Both the position numbers and the translations under genes were made by a program. Source: Microstegium vimineum (lineage: Eukaryota > Streptophyta > Magnoliopsida > Poales > Poaceae). From it: a stretch of DNA of 64,000 nucleotides. The notes under the pieces are model-generated. The model had not been told where the DNA came from. It made no database searches and was given only the letters and a program-made list of their open reading frames with translations. This document shows positions 10,633-21,269 of the stretch, in pieces. Position 1 is the stretch's first letter. Each line of letters opens with the position of its first letter. The stretch spans positions 32,642,051 through 32,706,050 of the forward strand of contig CM039129.1 in NCBI GenBank assembly GCA_022036555.1, in the 5' to 3' direction.

Positions 10633-12330
10633 ATGAGTGATGCTAATGTAGCAGAACAAGTTGAGATACCTGTGGCAAGAGAAACACCACCACAACCACG
10701 AAGGTCGGCAAGAATCCGTGAGGCTCGTGGGGAAGTGTTATTGTTAGATGATGACGAACCTGCGACTTACGCGGAAGCAATGATGGACCCAGATTCCGAG
10801 GAATGGCAAAGTGCCATGAGATCCGAGATAGATTCCATGGGATACAATCAAGTTTGGAACTTGGTTGACCCGCCTGATGGGGTTAAACCTATTGACTGCA
10901 AATGGGTCTATAAAAAGAAAAAGGATATGGATGGAAACGTTCACGTCTATAAAGCTCGACTTGTTGCAAAGGGTTTTCGGCAAGTTCAAGGAGTTGACTA
11001 CGATGAGACATTCTCGCCGGTAGCGATGCTTAAATCTATCCGGATCATTCTAGCAATTGCTGCTTATTTCGATTATGAGATTTGGCAGATGGATGTTAAA
11101 ACAGCCTTTCTAAATGGAAATTTGGAAGAGGACGTGTATATGATACAACCCGAAGGCTTTGTTGATCCTAAAAATGCTGGAAAAATATGCAAGCTAAAGA
11201 AATCCATTTATGTATTAAAGCAAGCATCTCGGAGTTGGAATATTCATTTTGATGAAGTGATCAAAGGGTTTGGCTTTCGTCAGAATGAAGAAGAACCTTG
11301 TGTTTACAAGAGGGAAAGTGGGAGCGCTGTTGTATTTCTAATCTTGTATGTAGATGACATACTATTGATTGGGAATGACATTTCTATGTTGCAATCCGTA
11401 AAGACTTCACTGAATAATAGTTTTTCTATGAAGGATTTAGGAGAAGCAACATACATTTTGGGCATTAAGATCTATAGAGATAGATCAAAGAGGCTTATAG
11501 GATTAAGCCAATATACATACATTGACAAGGTGTTGAAACGGTTCAACATGGAACAATCCAAGAGAGGGTTCTTGCCTATGTTACATGGTATGCGTTTTAG
11601 CGAGAAGCAGTGTCCTTCGACAGCTGATGAGCAAAAGCGCATGAGTAAGGTTCCATATGCTTCGGCCATTGGTTCCATTATATACACCATGATATGTACT
11701 CACCCAGATGTCTCATATGCTCTAAGTGTTGCGAGCAGATACCAAGCTAATCCAGGTGAGAGTCACTGGACGCTTGTTAAAAACATCCTTAAGTACTTGA
11801 GAAGGACTAAAGATGTGTTCCTAATCTATGGAGGCGACGAGGAGGTCGTTGTAAATGGTTACACCGATGCCAGCTTCCAAACTGATGTGGATGATTCACA
11901 ATCTCAATTAGGTTTTGTGTTCACAATAAATGGTGGTGCTGTAAGTTGGAAAAGTTCCAAGCAGGAGACGATGACTGATTCTACAACAGAAGCCGACTAC
12001 ATTGCAGCTTTTGCCGCTACAAAGGAAGGTGTTTGGATGAGGAGGTTTCTCATCGAGCTTGGTGTGGTTCCAAATGCGTCTCACCCATTGAATCTACATT
12101 GTGACAACAATGAGGCGATAGCGCAGGCTAAGGAGCCTAGGAATCACCAAAAGAACAAACATGTACTACGGAAGTTTCATCTCATTCGAGAGTTCGTCGG
12201 TCGAGATGAGATCAAGATGTGCAAAATACATACGAATTTGAATGTTGCAGATCCTTTGACAAAGGCTCTTCCGCAGCCTAAGCATGAGGCGCACGTGAAA
12301 GCTATGGGTATTAGATATCTTCGAGTTTAG
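10633..12330 (+). pseudogene. Copia reverse transcriptase-RNase H (long open frame)
   Basis: A 565-codon uninterrupted frame. After a linker (PRRSARIREARGE) come the RT blocks: CKWVYKKKKDMDGN, KARLVAKGFRQVQGVDYDETFSPVA, QMDVKTAFLNG and the catalytic YVDD within LILYVDDILLIGND, then GYTDASF, the RNase H acidic core and HCDNNEAIAQ, ending ADPLTKALPQPKHEAH. RT and RNase H look intact, but the frame has been cut off from gag, protease and integrase, so it is a remnant of one gag-pol polyprotein. The ATG at 10633 is not the native start. The polypurine tract begins eight bases after the stop. Confidence 0.88.
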
Positions 12331-12337
12331 CTCTAGT

Positions 12338-12350
12338 GCAAGTGGGAGAC
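12338..12350 (+). other. Polypurine tract
   Basis: GCAAGTGGGAGAC immediately before the 3' LTR. It primes plus-strand DNA synthesis in this family. The identical string precedes the left LTR at 6766-6778, which shows that the left LTR is also the 3' LTR of an upstream, truncated unit. Confidence 0.8.
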
Positions 12351-13660
12351 TGTTGGGAATATGCCCTAGAGGTAATCATAGAGATGATTGTATTTCCTTG
12401 TATCCATGACATGTTATGAGTTCAATGAATATCCATTAAAGACAACTTGTATCGATAAGCAATTATGTGAATTGTTTGTGAAACTCTTTTACTTGTATGG
12501 TTATTCTAAAGTTGTCCCTGATCAAAGTTTGTACTAGAATGTACATGAATATTGGATTAGCACATTATTAGTTGATGACTATGTTTCACAAGTCATGGAC
12601 ATACTAGAATGTACATGAATATTGGATCAGCACATTATTAGTTGATGACTATGTTTCACAAGTCATGGACATGGAGATGTCAAACTAATAATGTGGGCAC
12701 ATGTAGGACATGGTGCTGGACAGACCCGACATGAGATTGTCTCTATACACATCATGTACCTTATGTCCTTAGACCTGAGATTGTTGTATGTACTCAAGAT
12801 GTGAAACAACCTACTTAGAGACTACCAAACGCTACTCCGTAACTGGGTAGTTATAAAGGTGGCTTTCGGGTTTGTCGGGAAACATGTTGTGAGACATAGT
12901 CAATCAAGATGGAATTTGCCACTCTTCATATGAGAGAGATATCACTGGACTACTCAAATGATTAGATCATGAAATGCATGGCCGTGCTTGGGTTAATTGT
13001 TAACCCACGAGTTGTACCAAATATCGTGAGGCAAAGGAATAACAAGTATATTGTATTGTGGTGGTTCGTCTAATATGATCATAGCGTATGCATAGGAGTT
13101 GACACACCTTGCTAGAGGCCTCTATCAACTATTGGTCGAGTAAGAGTAGTTGGGCCATGTCTATGTGTGCGTGAGCCCATAGGGTCGCACGCTTAAGGGG
13201 TTGGAAGCCTAATTCGGGTTGGACCCGAATTAGACTAGGTTTAGGGTTGCTAATGGGCCTCCAACGTGGGAGCTCATTAGGTCGCCTATATAAGCAAGGG
13301 GAGACGCGGGGTGAGTTGCACTCAACGTCTTTTGGCAGCCGCCGTCGCCCTCCCCATGCTCGTGCCTAGTACTCCTCGCGGACCTAGCAGTCCCGAGGCA
13401 TGACGCTTCTTCCCTACACTTGTGGGATTCCTCAGAGGTGTTGCATCTGGAGCACAGGACGAACCGCGAGTAAGAGACGTCGAGACGGACGACCTCGCAA
13501 CTGCACGACACTGCTGCGACACGCACGACTACATCAAGTCTCTTTCACTGCACCTATGCGTCTAGTGGTAACCCCGTGATCTATAACTAGCACTAGTTCC
13601 TGGTTTATGGGGTAGAAAAATTTTGTTTTCTGGCTAGCGTAGCAACCTCATAACCCTACA
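12351..13660 (+). repeat. Copia 3' LTR with internal 70-bp tandem duplication
   Basis: 1310 bp, TGTTGGGAAT...ACCCTACA. A 70-bp unit beginning ACTAGAATGTACATGAATAT is tandemly duplicated at 12533-12602 and 12603-12672, with one substitution. The LTR ends directly against the minus-strand LTR-like copy (13661, starting AGAGC), so AGAGC is the candidate target duplication. The matching left copy is lost because the left end of the element is truncated. Confidence 0.88.
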
Positions 13661-14730
13661 AGAGCTACTCCCTACAAAGAGAAATCATCTCGGGAAAAGA
13701 GGGAGCAAAAGCAAAACTCGAAGAACACAAGCAAAACGGGGACACAATCACGAAATCGAAGCCACCATGGCTTACGGAGGTTACGGCCTCCGATTCCTCG
13801 CAACAATCACAAGTTCTTACACCGGTGACTCGGTGGATCTCAAGCAAGAAGAAGCTAGGGAAGGGAAAACCTAGGAATAGGTGGGAGAAAGAGTAATGCA
13901 AGAGATAAGGATGAGGATACCACTTCATCCTCTATTTAACGGGGCTTTGGCTATTTCCCAAAGACCCTTCTAGATACAATACCGAATTACGTAGCCCTAA
14001 GACATTGTAATCCAAGTCGGTAACTCCCAGCCACTCATTTGAATGGACGGCCCCGCATCCTGCCGGGAGTTTCCGTCGCCTTAACACAACCTCCAGGATT
14101 CCGCCACATGCCATCCCCGATTCCTCGGAAGCTCCGCCTAGATTTTGAGGCCCAAACCAAGGAAACCCGCCACCGGTAGCTTTGGGCTCAACTACCGAAC
14201 CCCGAGTTTTGAGGCCCAAACTCGGAAACCGTCCTCGGATGGTTTTGAGGCCCAAACCACCAAACCACTCGACTCGAGCCACCTTGTCTTCGCCCGGTCG
14301 GACTCCGAGTCCCCTGAGCCTCCACTCGACTCGCGCATCCACCGTCTTGACTTGGTCAACTTCGTCTACCTCCATGTCTTCTCGCACTCGCCGGTGCCAA
14401 GTACTAGCCACCACAGCTAGTCCGCCAACGCCCATGGTCCCTCAGTCCAAGCCCCGCTTCCGCCCTTCACCACTCTCAGTCTATCGGCATGGCAAGCCTC
14501 TACTCGACCTTCTCCTTGCCATTGACCACTGTCACTAGGCATAGCACCTGCACACCACAAGCCGATAGAAAGACACACATTTGCTTTCGCAGAGGTTAGG
14601 GTAAGCCACTCAAACTGAAACACTAACGTGTTGGACGATCACTCATCATCAAAGCTGGACATACATGGGTACTCATCCACCATGTGTTCGCAGAAGCACA
14701 TTTAAAAGAAAATTTCACATCCTAGACTTG
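13661..14730 (-). repeat. LTR-like sequence, right arm of the inverted repeat
   Basis: Reverse-complement copy of 4640-5694. It begins exactly at the copia LTR border with the complement of the left arm's GTAGGGAGTAGCTCT end. The same TTTGGGCCTCAAAAC repeats lie at about 14140-14265, and the GCTATGCCTAGTGACAGTGG landmark lies at about 14530. The arms differ by scattered substitutions and small gaps, many of them CpG changes. No protein domain is encoded. Confidence 0.6.
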
Positions 14731-17700
14731 GATTTTCACATTGTAAAATGTTGCAAAATCCAAGTATGGGGGAGTGGATTTCTCTAAGAAATTTATTTCA
14801 TACTTCATTCTTAATTTTGTTTGGTTGTCTCTACCTTGCTTTCTCTTTTTACCTTGCTCATCTTGCTAAGTCATAAAAATAATAATAAAAAAGAACTGCA
14901 AATTCTCATCTGGTTCACCATCCATGATCTTGTCTCCTTTTTTAATCTCTTGATGCCTTCATGCTTCCTGGTTCTGTTATGAGTATGCTTTGGTTTGGGA
15001 GTAGTGCGCATACTCCTATAAGATCTTTAATTTAAGCATGGTGCTTAGGTTAAATAGCCTGCCTTAATCAAATTAGACATGGTGTCAAGTTTGATTATCG
15101 AAACAAAATATGCTTGTATGGAATTTGGTTGTGCTCTTGGACTAACCAATGCATGATAACTTCAAAATTTTGTTGGTTAAGTCATGCGATCTTTCAAAGA
15201 GACAAAATCAAGGGTTGAGGTAGTATGAAACAATCTTGCACATCTTTGCCTCAACCGTGCATAACTTTTAAAGAATTGGTGAACAATGATGGAATATCTC
15301 TTCCTATTCTAAAATGTTAAAAACAACTTTTCTATAGCATAGAAGATGTCCTCTGTTTCTATGACAATAATGCCCCTACTTCAAAACACTTGTTTATTCC
15401 TTAGGGTATGTGTTGTCCACTAATCCTTCATAGGAGAGAAGAAATGAATGGAGGAAAGGGTCTGAGTACAACGCGATGATTCACGGAAGAAAGACCATTC
15501 GTCATAATGAATGTCATGACGCAAGGAATCGTCACGCTTTGAAATTACGGCTGCAACACCTTTAAAGGTAAATGGTCAGTAAAGTTTACATGAGCATGAA
15601 ATTCCTGAGCAAGATACTGATATGATAGATTTTGTTCTTAATCTCAAATTAGAACTAAAATCTACATGTTTTAACTTTTTTGTTCAAATTTCGAAAAGGA
15701 CCTTAGAAATGGCCTAGACTTAGCCTTGACTCTCCCCTCATGAAAGATCGGCCCATTTGGCCTCTAAAGTGGTTCGGCCGAACCTCTCTTTGGGCCAAAC
15801 AGCCCGAAACTTCACGAGCTAACTCACCTGACCCGAACAAGTTCGAAACCTGGCTCTTTCGTTCAAAATCTTTCAAAAAGCGTCCGGTCGATCATGTTTT
15901 GAACTAGTTCAAACACCCCGCTGCACAGAAATGTCGGGCCAATGCTCCTCTTCGGTTTTCATCGCGATCCGAGCGAAAACGAAGGCCCTGAATGTTGTCT
16001 CTCTTCTTCTTAACCTCTTCCTCTCCTTCTTCCTCCTCTTACCTTGTTCTTCTTCACCACCAGTAGAAATTCCATCTCCTCTTGTTTCCCTTCTCACCTT
16101 CCTTGATCTCACCATGGTTCCACCAAGAAGAGTATCAAAAGAGCGATATGGAAATGTTCTAGATGTTGTTGCTAAAGAGAGCATGACAAAATCTTGTCAT
16201 CCCTTATGCTAAGACCATAGATTTTTGTCTCTCCACCTTCTCCCTTGGCCCTTAGGCTTGTTAAAATCATGATGTACACTAAGCTATCAATGAACATATG
16301 CCTAAGCTATCAATGATGAAAGAAGATTTGGTTTTGCTAGTATCTTACCCCAGCAGAACCCTTGCATTTGATCTTTCTTTATCCTATGTCACAGTATGCG
16401 CTGAAACAAGTATGGGGGGAGGTCAGTCGACACTCCAACATGTCAAAACACCAGAAGGATCACTGAATCATGCTGAACACATCCATGACACGTATCAGAA
16501 AAATTTTGGATCGAAACGGCCACTTTTGTGTTTCGGCCGAACCACGTTGGAGGCCAAAATTCAAAAAGTTCAGGATACATCAACATTCAGATGTAAGGGA
16601 TCCAAATACAGAGTTCGAAGTGGTCAAACGTGCTTCTAGGGCCTGGACCCATCAGCCAGCATCCTTTGAATTTCAAACGTCAAATCTGACTAGTTTGCCA
16701 CGTCTCTCCCCTTTTACTCTATGCTTTTCTTTTGTTTACTCATTTTATATTTTAATAAAAATAAAATAAAAATAATTTCTTCATGAAAGTAATCACTTAG
16801 TTATTTCTCTTCTATTAAAAAAATTATTTTTTTAAAAATATATTTATATATTTAATAATCATAAAATAAAATAAAATTTTATTTCTTCATAAATGAATTT
16901 CTTAGTTTATTTCCCTTTTAATATTGAATAAAAATAAGAAGATCGCATTTGAAACTAAAATTTGAAAAGTGACATGATCTATGACGTTCTGAGGGTAAAA
17001 GCGTCATAAAGATGATTTCTTGCTTTTGCTTATGCTAGTGGGAAAATATCTTGATAGGGAACCATATTGACTAAGTTGTTGATTAATGTGATATAGTTCT
17101 CGGCTCATGATTCATACCCTATCTATTTAAGGTTCTTGGAGATTAACTTTTGAAAACGTCATACAACCATAATGTCACTACTCCTCTATAGTGGGAAAAT
17201 TCCTACCAAAGCCATATATGCTCTTTCATGATATAGGCTTTCTACATAAGTTGCTTGCTTTGTGTTGAGTTTGGTAAAGTTTTGTGACCCTTGTTGAGAG
17301 ATTTATCATGCTCCCAAGATCAAGATCACGTACACGCCACATATACATGCTGCTTCTACACTGGAAGTACGCAGAAACATGCCTTACATTTTCCACATAG
17401 ATTCATGCTCCATGCTCTAATAGAAAATCCTCTCTCTAGTATGTGCTAGTAAATGAGACATAGACTATGCAAAATTATGAAAATAAAATATATCAAAAAA
17501 ATGATAATGAGCACATCAAAGCTCATAGAAAAAAATGATGATGAGCATTCCAAAGCTCATAGAAAAATAAAATGATAGCTATGTCTCAAAATAATAAGTT
17601 AGGAAAGAGAGATCTTATAAAGGAGTTTTGATCATTCACCATGTTTCCACACACTTGCACATTTTGATCTAAGAGTATGGCATTTCTCTCATTGGATCTG

Positions 17701-18134
17701 GAATTTGACTTTACAATATATGCAAGGTAAGTTTGCTAAATTGTTTATCCCTACCTGAGCTCCACATAAGCCTTTTAGAAGTAGGAAGATAAAAAGAAGG
17801 CAAACTTCAAACATATGCCTTGGTGAGGAACCATACACCTTATGAGTGATCTAGAGTACTATAAGAGGAGTAAGATGACTTATGAGCTTTCTTTTGAAAA
17901 ACTTATCAATAACTCCAAGTACTAAAATATGATTTGGGAAAGATGACTTTGCCTTGAGAGTTGTTCCATTTCTCAACTTCTCAAGGATATATGTTAGCCA
18001 ATACCACATATCCCATTGGTATGACAAAATGTCTTGAAGGAATCTTTATGTTTGCTTTATACTTTGAATAGCATAGTCTTATTATCTTTTAACCTTTACT
18101 CGAGGACGAGTAAAGAGGTAAGTATGGGGGATCT
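14731..18134 (+). other. Athila-like 3' internal non-coding region, no gene supported
   Basis: About 3.4 kb without a convincing coding frame, ending in the polypurine tract that precedes an LTR. Polypurine-like AAGTATGGGGG strings occur at 14762, 16408 and 18120. A duplicated motif with CAAAGCTCATAGAAAAA occurs at 17515-17565. Short frames, for example 15931-16212 with a hydrophobic stretch, have no recognisable domain. Elements of this lineage often carry an env-like ORF and a long 3' untranslated region here, but I see no preserved env. Confidence 0.5.
18120..18134 (+). other. Polypurine tract of Athila-like element
   Basis: AAGTATGGGGGATCT directly before the LTR start TGTTGACGG. It follows a GAGGACGAGTAAAG string commonly seen just upstream of 3' LTRs in grass gypsy elements. 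It sets the LTR border and the plus orientation. Confidence 0.75.
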
Positions 18135-18184
18135 TGTTGACGGTAATTACGAGCTATTTTATCACCATCAAAACACCGTCAACA
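18135..18184 (+). repeat. 50-nt terminal stem-loop of Athila-like LTR
   Basis: The arms TGTTGACGGT and ACCGTCAACA pair perfectly over 10 bp around a 30-nt loop. Equivalent 50-nt structures open the other LTRs at 24185 (arms weaker), 34845-34894 (minus) and 35399-35448. Changes in one arm are mirrored in the other in some copies. Because the 3' U3 follows the polypurine tract, this structure would sit near the 3' end of the element's RNA. Confidence 0.7.
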
Positions 18185-18867
18185 TCCTTATATTCAAAGG
18201 AAAACAAGAATAGAATGAACATAATTTACCCAATAACTAGTTCCACATGTTCCATGACTATTTGAGTGCAGGTAATGACAGATGGGGACTTTTAGGAGCT
18301 AGTGGGCCCACTTAGGGGGTCGACCGACCACTTTGTGGGGCCACTAGACCTCCCAAGCCCCCCATGATCCAAGTAACACTCTCCAAAGCACTTTATACCC
18401 CTTGGATCCAAGTGTACTACCTCTCAACGGTTCTGGATCAAAGCACGAGGATCCATGGGCCCAACATGACATATTTCCATGTATGGAAAATGTGCAAAAA
18501 CATACACCATCATGATGGGCATTACCTCTAGAAGCTACCTGCAAAATATGAGCTCATTTGGCCACAAAAGACATTTGGCCGAACCACCCTATGGGCCCAG
18601 AGACCACCCACAGGCCTCCTGACCAGTGGGGTCAACTTCTAGAAGAAATGGGCAGGGCCCACCTATCAGGGGGGATCGGCCGAACCAGGTCAGATGCCCA
18701 AAAGGTGCACCGACCTCCCCACCGACTTCCTGCATGCCTCCATGCACCCACTTGATCTCCCCCGTTGATCTAAGTCGGTTCTAATGATGGTTTGATCCTA
18801 CGGTAGATGATGGAAGTGACACGGATCGCTGACGTGGCACCGGAGTAGCCCCTACTCCACCTCTAAC

Positions 18868-18875
18868 TATAAATA
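18868..18875 (+). promoter_or_regulatory. TATA box of Athila-like LTR with upstream bZIP-type box
   Basis: TATAAATA, 38 nt downstream of TGACGTGGCA (18830-18839) and just after a 7-bp-stem hairpin GGAGTAG/CTACTCC. The same order and spacing recur at 24739/24778, 29047/29084 and 37881/37919. ACGTGGC is the core recognised by plant bZIP factors in known promoters; binding here is inferred. Confidence 0.6.
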
Positions 18876-19665
18876 GACCCCTTAGGCCCTCACTCTCACT
18901 CATGCCTCATTGGAGAAACTACTCCTTAGTATCTTAGCGGAGCTCTGTAGTAGTAGTGTTATGCTAGTTGGAGGAGAGTGAGGAGCACCTGGAGGAGAGC
19001 CAGGCTTGTCTGGTGTCTTCTCCGAGATGTACCTCAGCGGATGCAATCTCTTGTAAGTTCAGCACTTGTAAGTGATACATCTAAGTTCTTTATAGTATTC
19101 GATATTCTACTTCTGGCATAGTTGTTATACATCTTTTCGCGCTTGTTCATCGCTTTCTTTAAGTAGAGTGCTTTAGTCCTTAGCTGGGGTTAAAGTAGTA
19201 AGAATAGTGTAGACGTGGTGTCTATACTAGATCTTACCTTTGTAAACCGCTTATCGCACGGATTGTTTGTGGATGCTAGTAGAAGGTGACAACTCTATCT
19301 AGTCTTTGTATTCCACCACATGTGTAAAATAAGTTCTTAAAAGGTAGGGCCTCAATACAACATGATGGCGCGGTCCGGTTAGAGTTTTTCCCTCTTTCTG
19401 ATCTATCCCATCGCCTTCTGCAAGAGAAGGGCTAATAAAGCTAGTATAACCAGCTTTGCCTTGTTAGATATCTTTGCTACATCGAACCTCTCAACCCAGT
19501 TATCATAGTCCTCCTTGATCCATAATAGGACATACCTTTAATCCTAGTTAGATCACTATCGTTCCCTGAGGAAAATACGATACCTGGAATACTCCCGGTG
19601 AAGTGCTACATCGGTATAATATGTGCGCTTGCGGATTTATCCAATAGTCATAAGAAATACCAACA

Positions 19666-20195
19666 ACCCTACCTGGCGTGCCAACTGTCGATGAAATATG
19701 CGTCGCAGTCTACCTAAGGGGTACCCCATGGTAGTAGATTGTAGGCGGAGGTGTGGCGACGGCGATCAAGCATAACACAGAGAGCGTAGACACGACGATT
19801 TAGACAGGTTCGGGCCAACAAATCACCATAATACCCTACGTCCTGTGTTTTGGTGGCTGGATTGATATGAGTATTAGGTTACAAGACCCGTAGATGCGAT
19901 CTAGGGGATTGTAGAGGGATTGTAGAGGGATCGTTTTGGAGGAGGTCCCTGCCCACCTTATATAGCCAGGGAGCAGGGTTACAGTTTCCATATCCTAGCA
20001 GATTACGATCGGCCCCTTTAGGTAAGGGATCCGAGCCTATCTTTCTAGGATCCTTCTTGGCGAGCAAGGCTTCTTGGGAGTCCTTGGCGAGCACGACGGG
20101 CTGGTCGCGTGCCGCAAGGCCTCGTGGGCTGGGCCATCGTCTAGTCGGCAGGTCCATAAGGTCCCTGTGGATATGCCGAGGTAATATCCCCAACA
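19666..20195 (-). repeat. RIRE2/Cinful-like gypsy LTR plus 20 bp of internal sequence
   Basis: On the minus strand the LTR starts TGTTGGGGATATTACCTCGG (20195) and ends CATCGACA (19686), 510 bp. It is followed by GTTGGCACGCCAGGTAGGGT (19685-19666), the PBS-region string seen in grass Cinful/RIRE2-type elements, so this is a 5' LTR. A TATATAAGG box lies on the minus strand at about 19957-19965. The internal region is cut at 19665, exactly where the Athila-like LTR ends. Confidence 0.65.
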
Positions 20196-21269
20196 GTTTT
20201 TTAAAAAAGAAAGAGTATAAGATGCATAACTAAAGAAAAATGCAAATGCAAAGAAGGAGAACTTACCTTAGCAGGGAGGGAACCTCCCCCAAGCTTGCTT
20301 TTTACTTAGTAGCTTAGTGGGTACGAGTGTGCTTCCCACCAGGCCATTTAGTGTTGCATGTCCTCTACTTGGACCCTTGTAGTTGTTGGGTAGTTTGCTA
20401 AACTTTCCTTGATATTGCTTCTTGTTCCATCCGCAAGGTGTCTAGATGTTGATGAGATTGTCAATCTCCTACCATTGACCATGAGGTGTCCCTTTCTCGT
20501 AAGAACGAGAGGGAAGCTTGTGGTCTTCTACACAAGAAAGATAATAGAAGAACAAAACTAGACAACAAAGATTAGCATTAGCGTTAGTCGTCCTTGCGGG
20601 GCGTGGTTGCTATTAATGTGGAGAGGAGTGAGAACTAAGACAAGCTTTCAATAATGCAATTATGAATGCAAAACTACTCTATCTATTTTTGGTCTTTTAT
20701 TTTATGGGCTAAACTTGAGAAAAACACGTCACAAGAACTCTAGTTTAGAAAGATGTGAATGCAAGAAGAAGAGTGGAAACTAGAAGTTTGTTATGAGTGA
20801 TGAAAAGAGGAGACATGTAATGACCTTAGATCTATCATGAGATAAGGCAACTGACATGACCAAAGGAACTAAAGATTTGTCTCCTACATGTTTATGCACT
20901 CAATCTTCAGAACTTAGAAGGGTGCACCTTGGATGCTTGCAAGGGTAAAGGGGAGGACTCACATGGTGTGTAGGGGTCATGGCCAGATTGACTGACCCCT
21001 ATGTGGGTGCTCCACACCTTCTCTTGAGTCTTGACATAGCAAAGCTAGTTACATGATTTATAGGTGCAACAAGTGGTATGAAGCACCATGGTGGGATCGG
21101 CCGACCTCACCTTGGGCCTAAATAGCTCAAACTTTTATGCTATGCTTATCTGAAGATTTTATTACTCTAGGACATGAGGTTTAACAAAAATTAAATATAT
21201 ACAACCTATGATGATTATGCATGAAGGAAATGCAACATTAAGAAAGTAAAAAGATAAATACCAAATGAC
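20196..21269 (-). other. Non-coding sequence downstream of minus-strand gag-protease
   Basis: About 1.1 kb between the RIRE2-like LTR and the decayed gag-protease gene. It shows no RT, RNase H or integrase motif in either strand. It is read as the 3' untranslated part of the minus-strand Athila-like element, cut by the RIRE2-like insertion. Confidence 0.45.

Larger units (their letters stand above)
6779..13660 (+). mobile_element. Angela-like Ty1/copia retrotransposon (LTR-internal-LTR)
   Basis: LTRs start TGTTGGGAATATGCCCTAGAGG (6779, 12351) and end ACCCTACA (7745, 13660). The start matches the BARE/Angela style of grass copia LTR. Order: LTR, initiator-Met PBS (7747), leader, gag, protease-integrase, RT-RNase H, polypurine tract, LTR. 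The polyprotein is broken by deletions and stops. Because an RNase H tail and polypurine tract also precede the left LTR, this LTR is shared by two internal regions, as expected after unequal recombination between LTRs of one family. Confidence 0.85.
18135..19665 (+). repeat. Athila-like gypsy LTR (3' LTR of the element to its left)
   Basis: 1531 bp from TGTTGACGGT to the conserved family end GAAATACCAACA. The first 50 bases form an inverted repeat (see the stem-loop entry). The promoter module is TGACGTGGCA (18830), the hairpin GGAGTAGCCCCTACTCC (18842-18858) and TATAAATA (18868-18875). The same LTR family recurs at 24185, 28719, 35399 and on the minus strand up to 34894. It joins at 19665 to the PBS region of a RIRE2-like element, suggesting that the Athila-like element inserted there. 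Confidence 0.82.

Noticed and set aside
15931..16212. 93-codon frame with a hydrophobic leucine-rich segment, considered as an env-like remnant
   Set aside because: Too short, no signal of a glycoprotein or transmembrane anchor in the right order, and a minus-strand frame covers the same bases.
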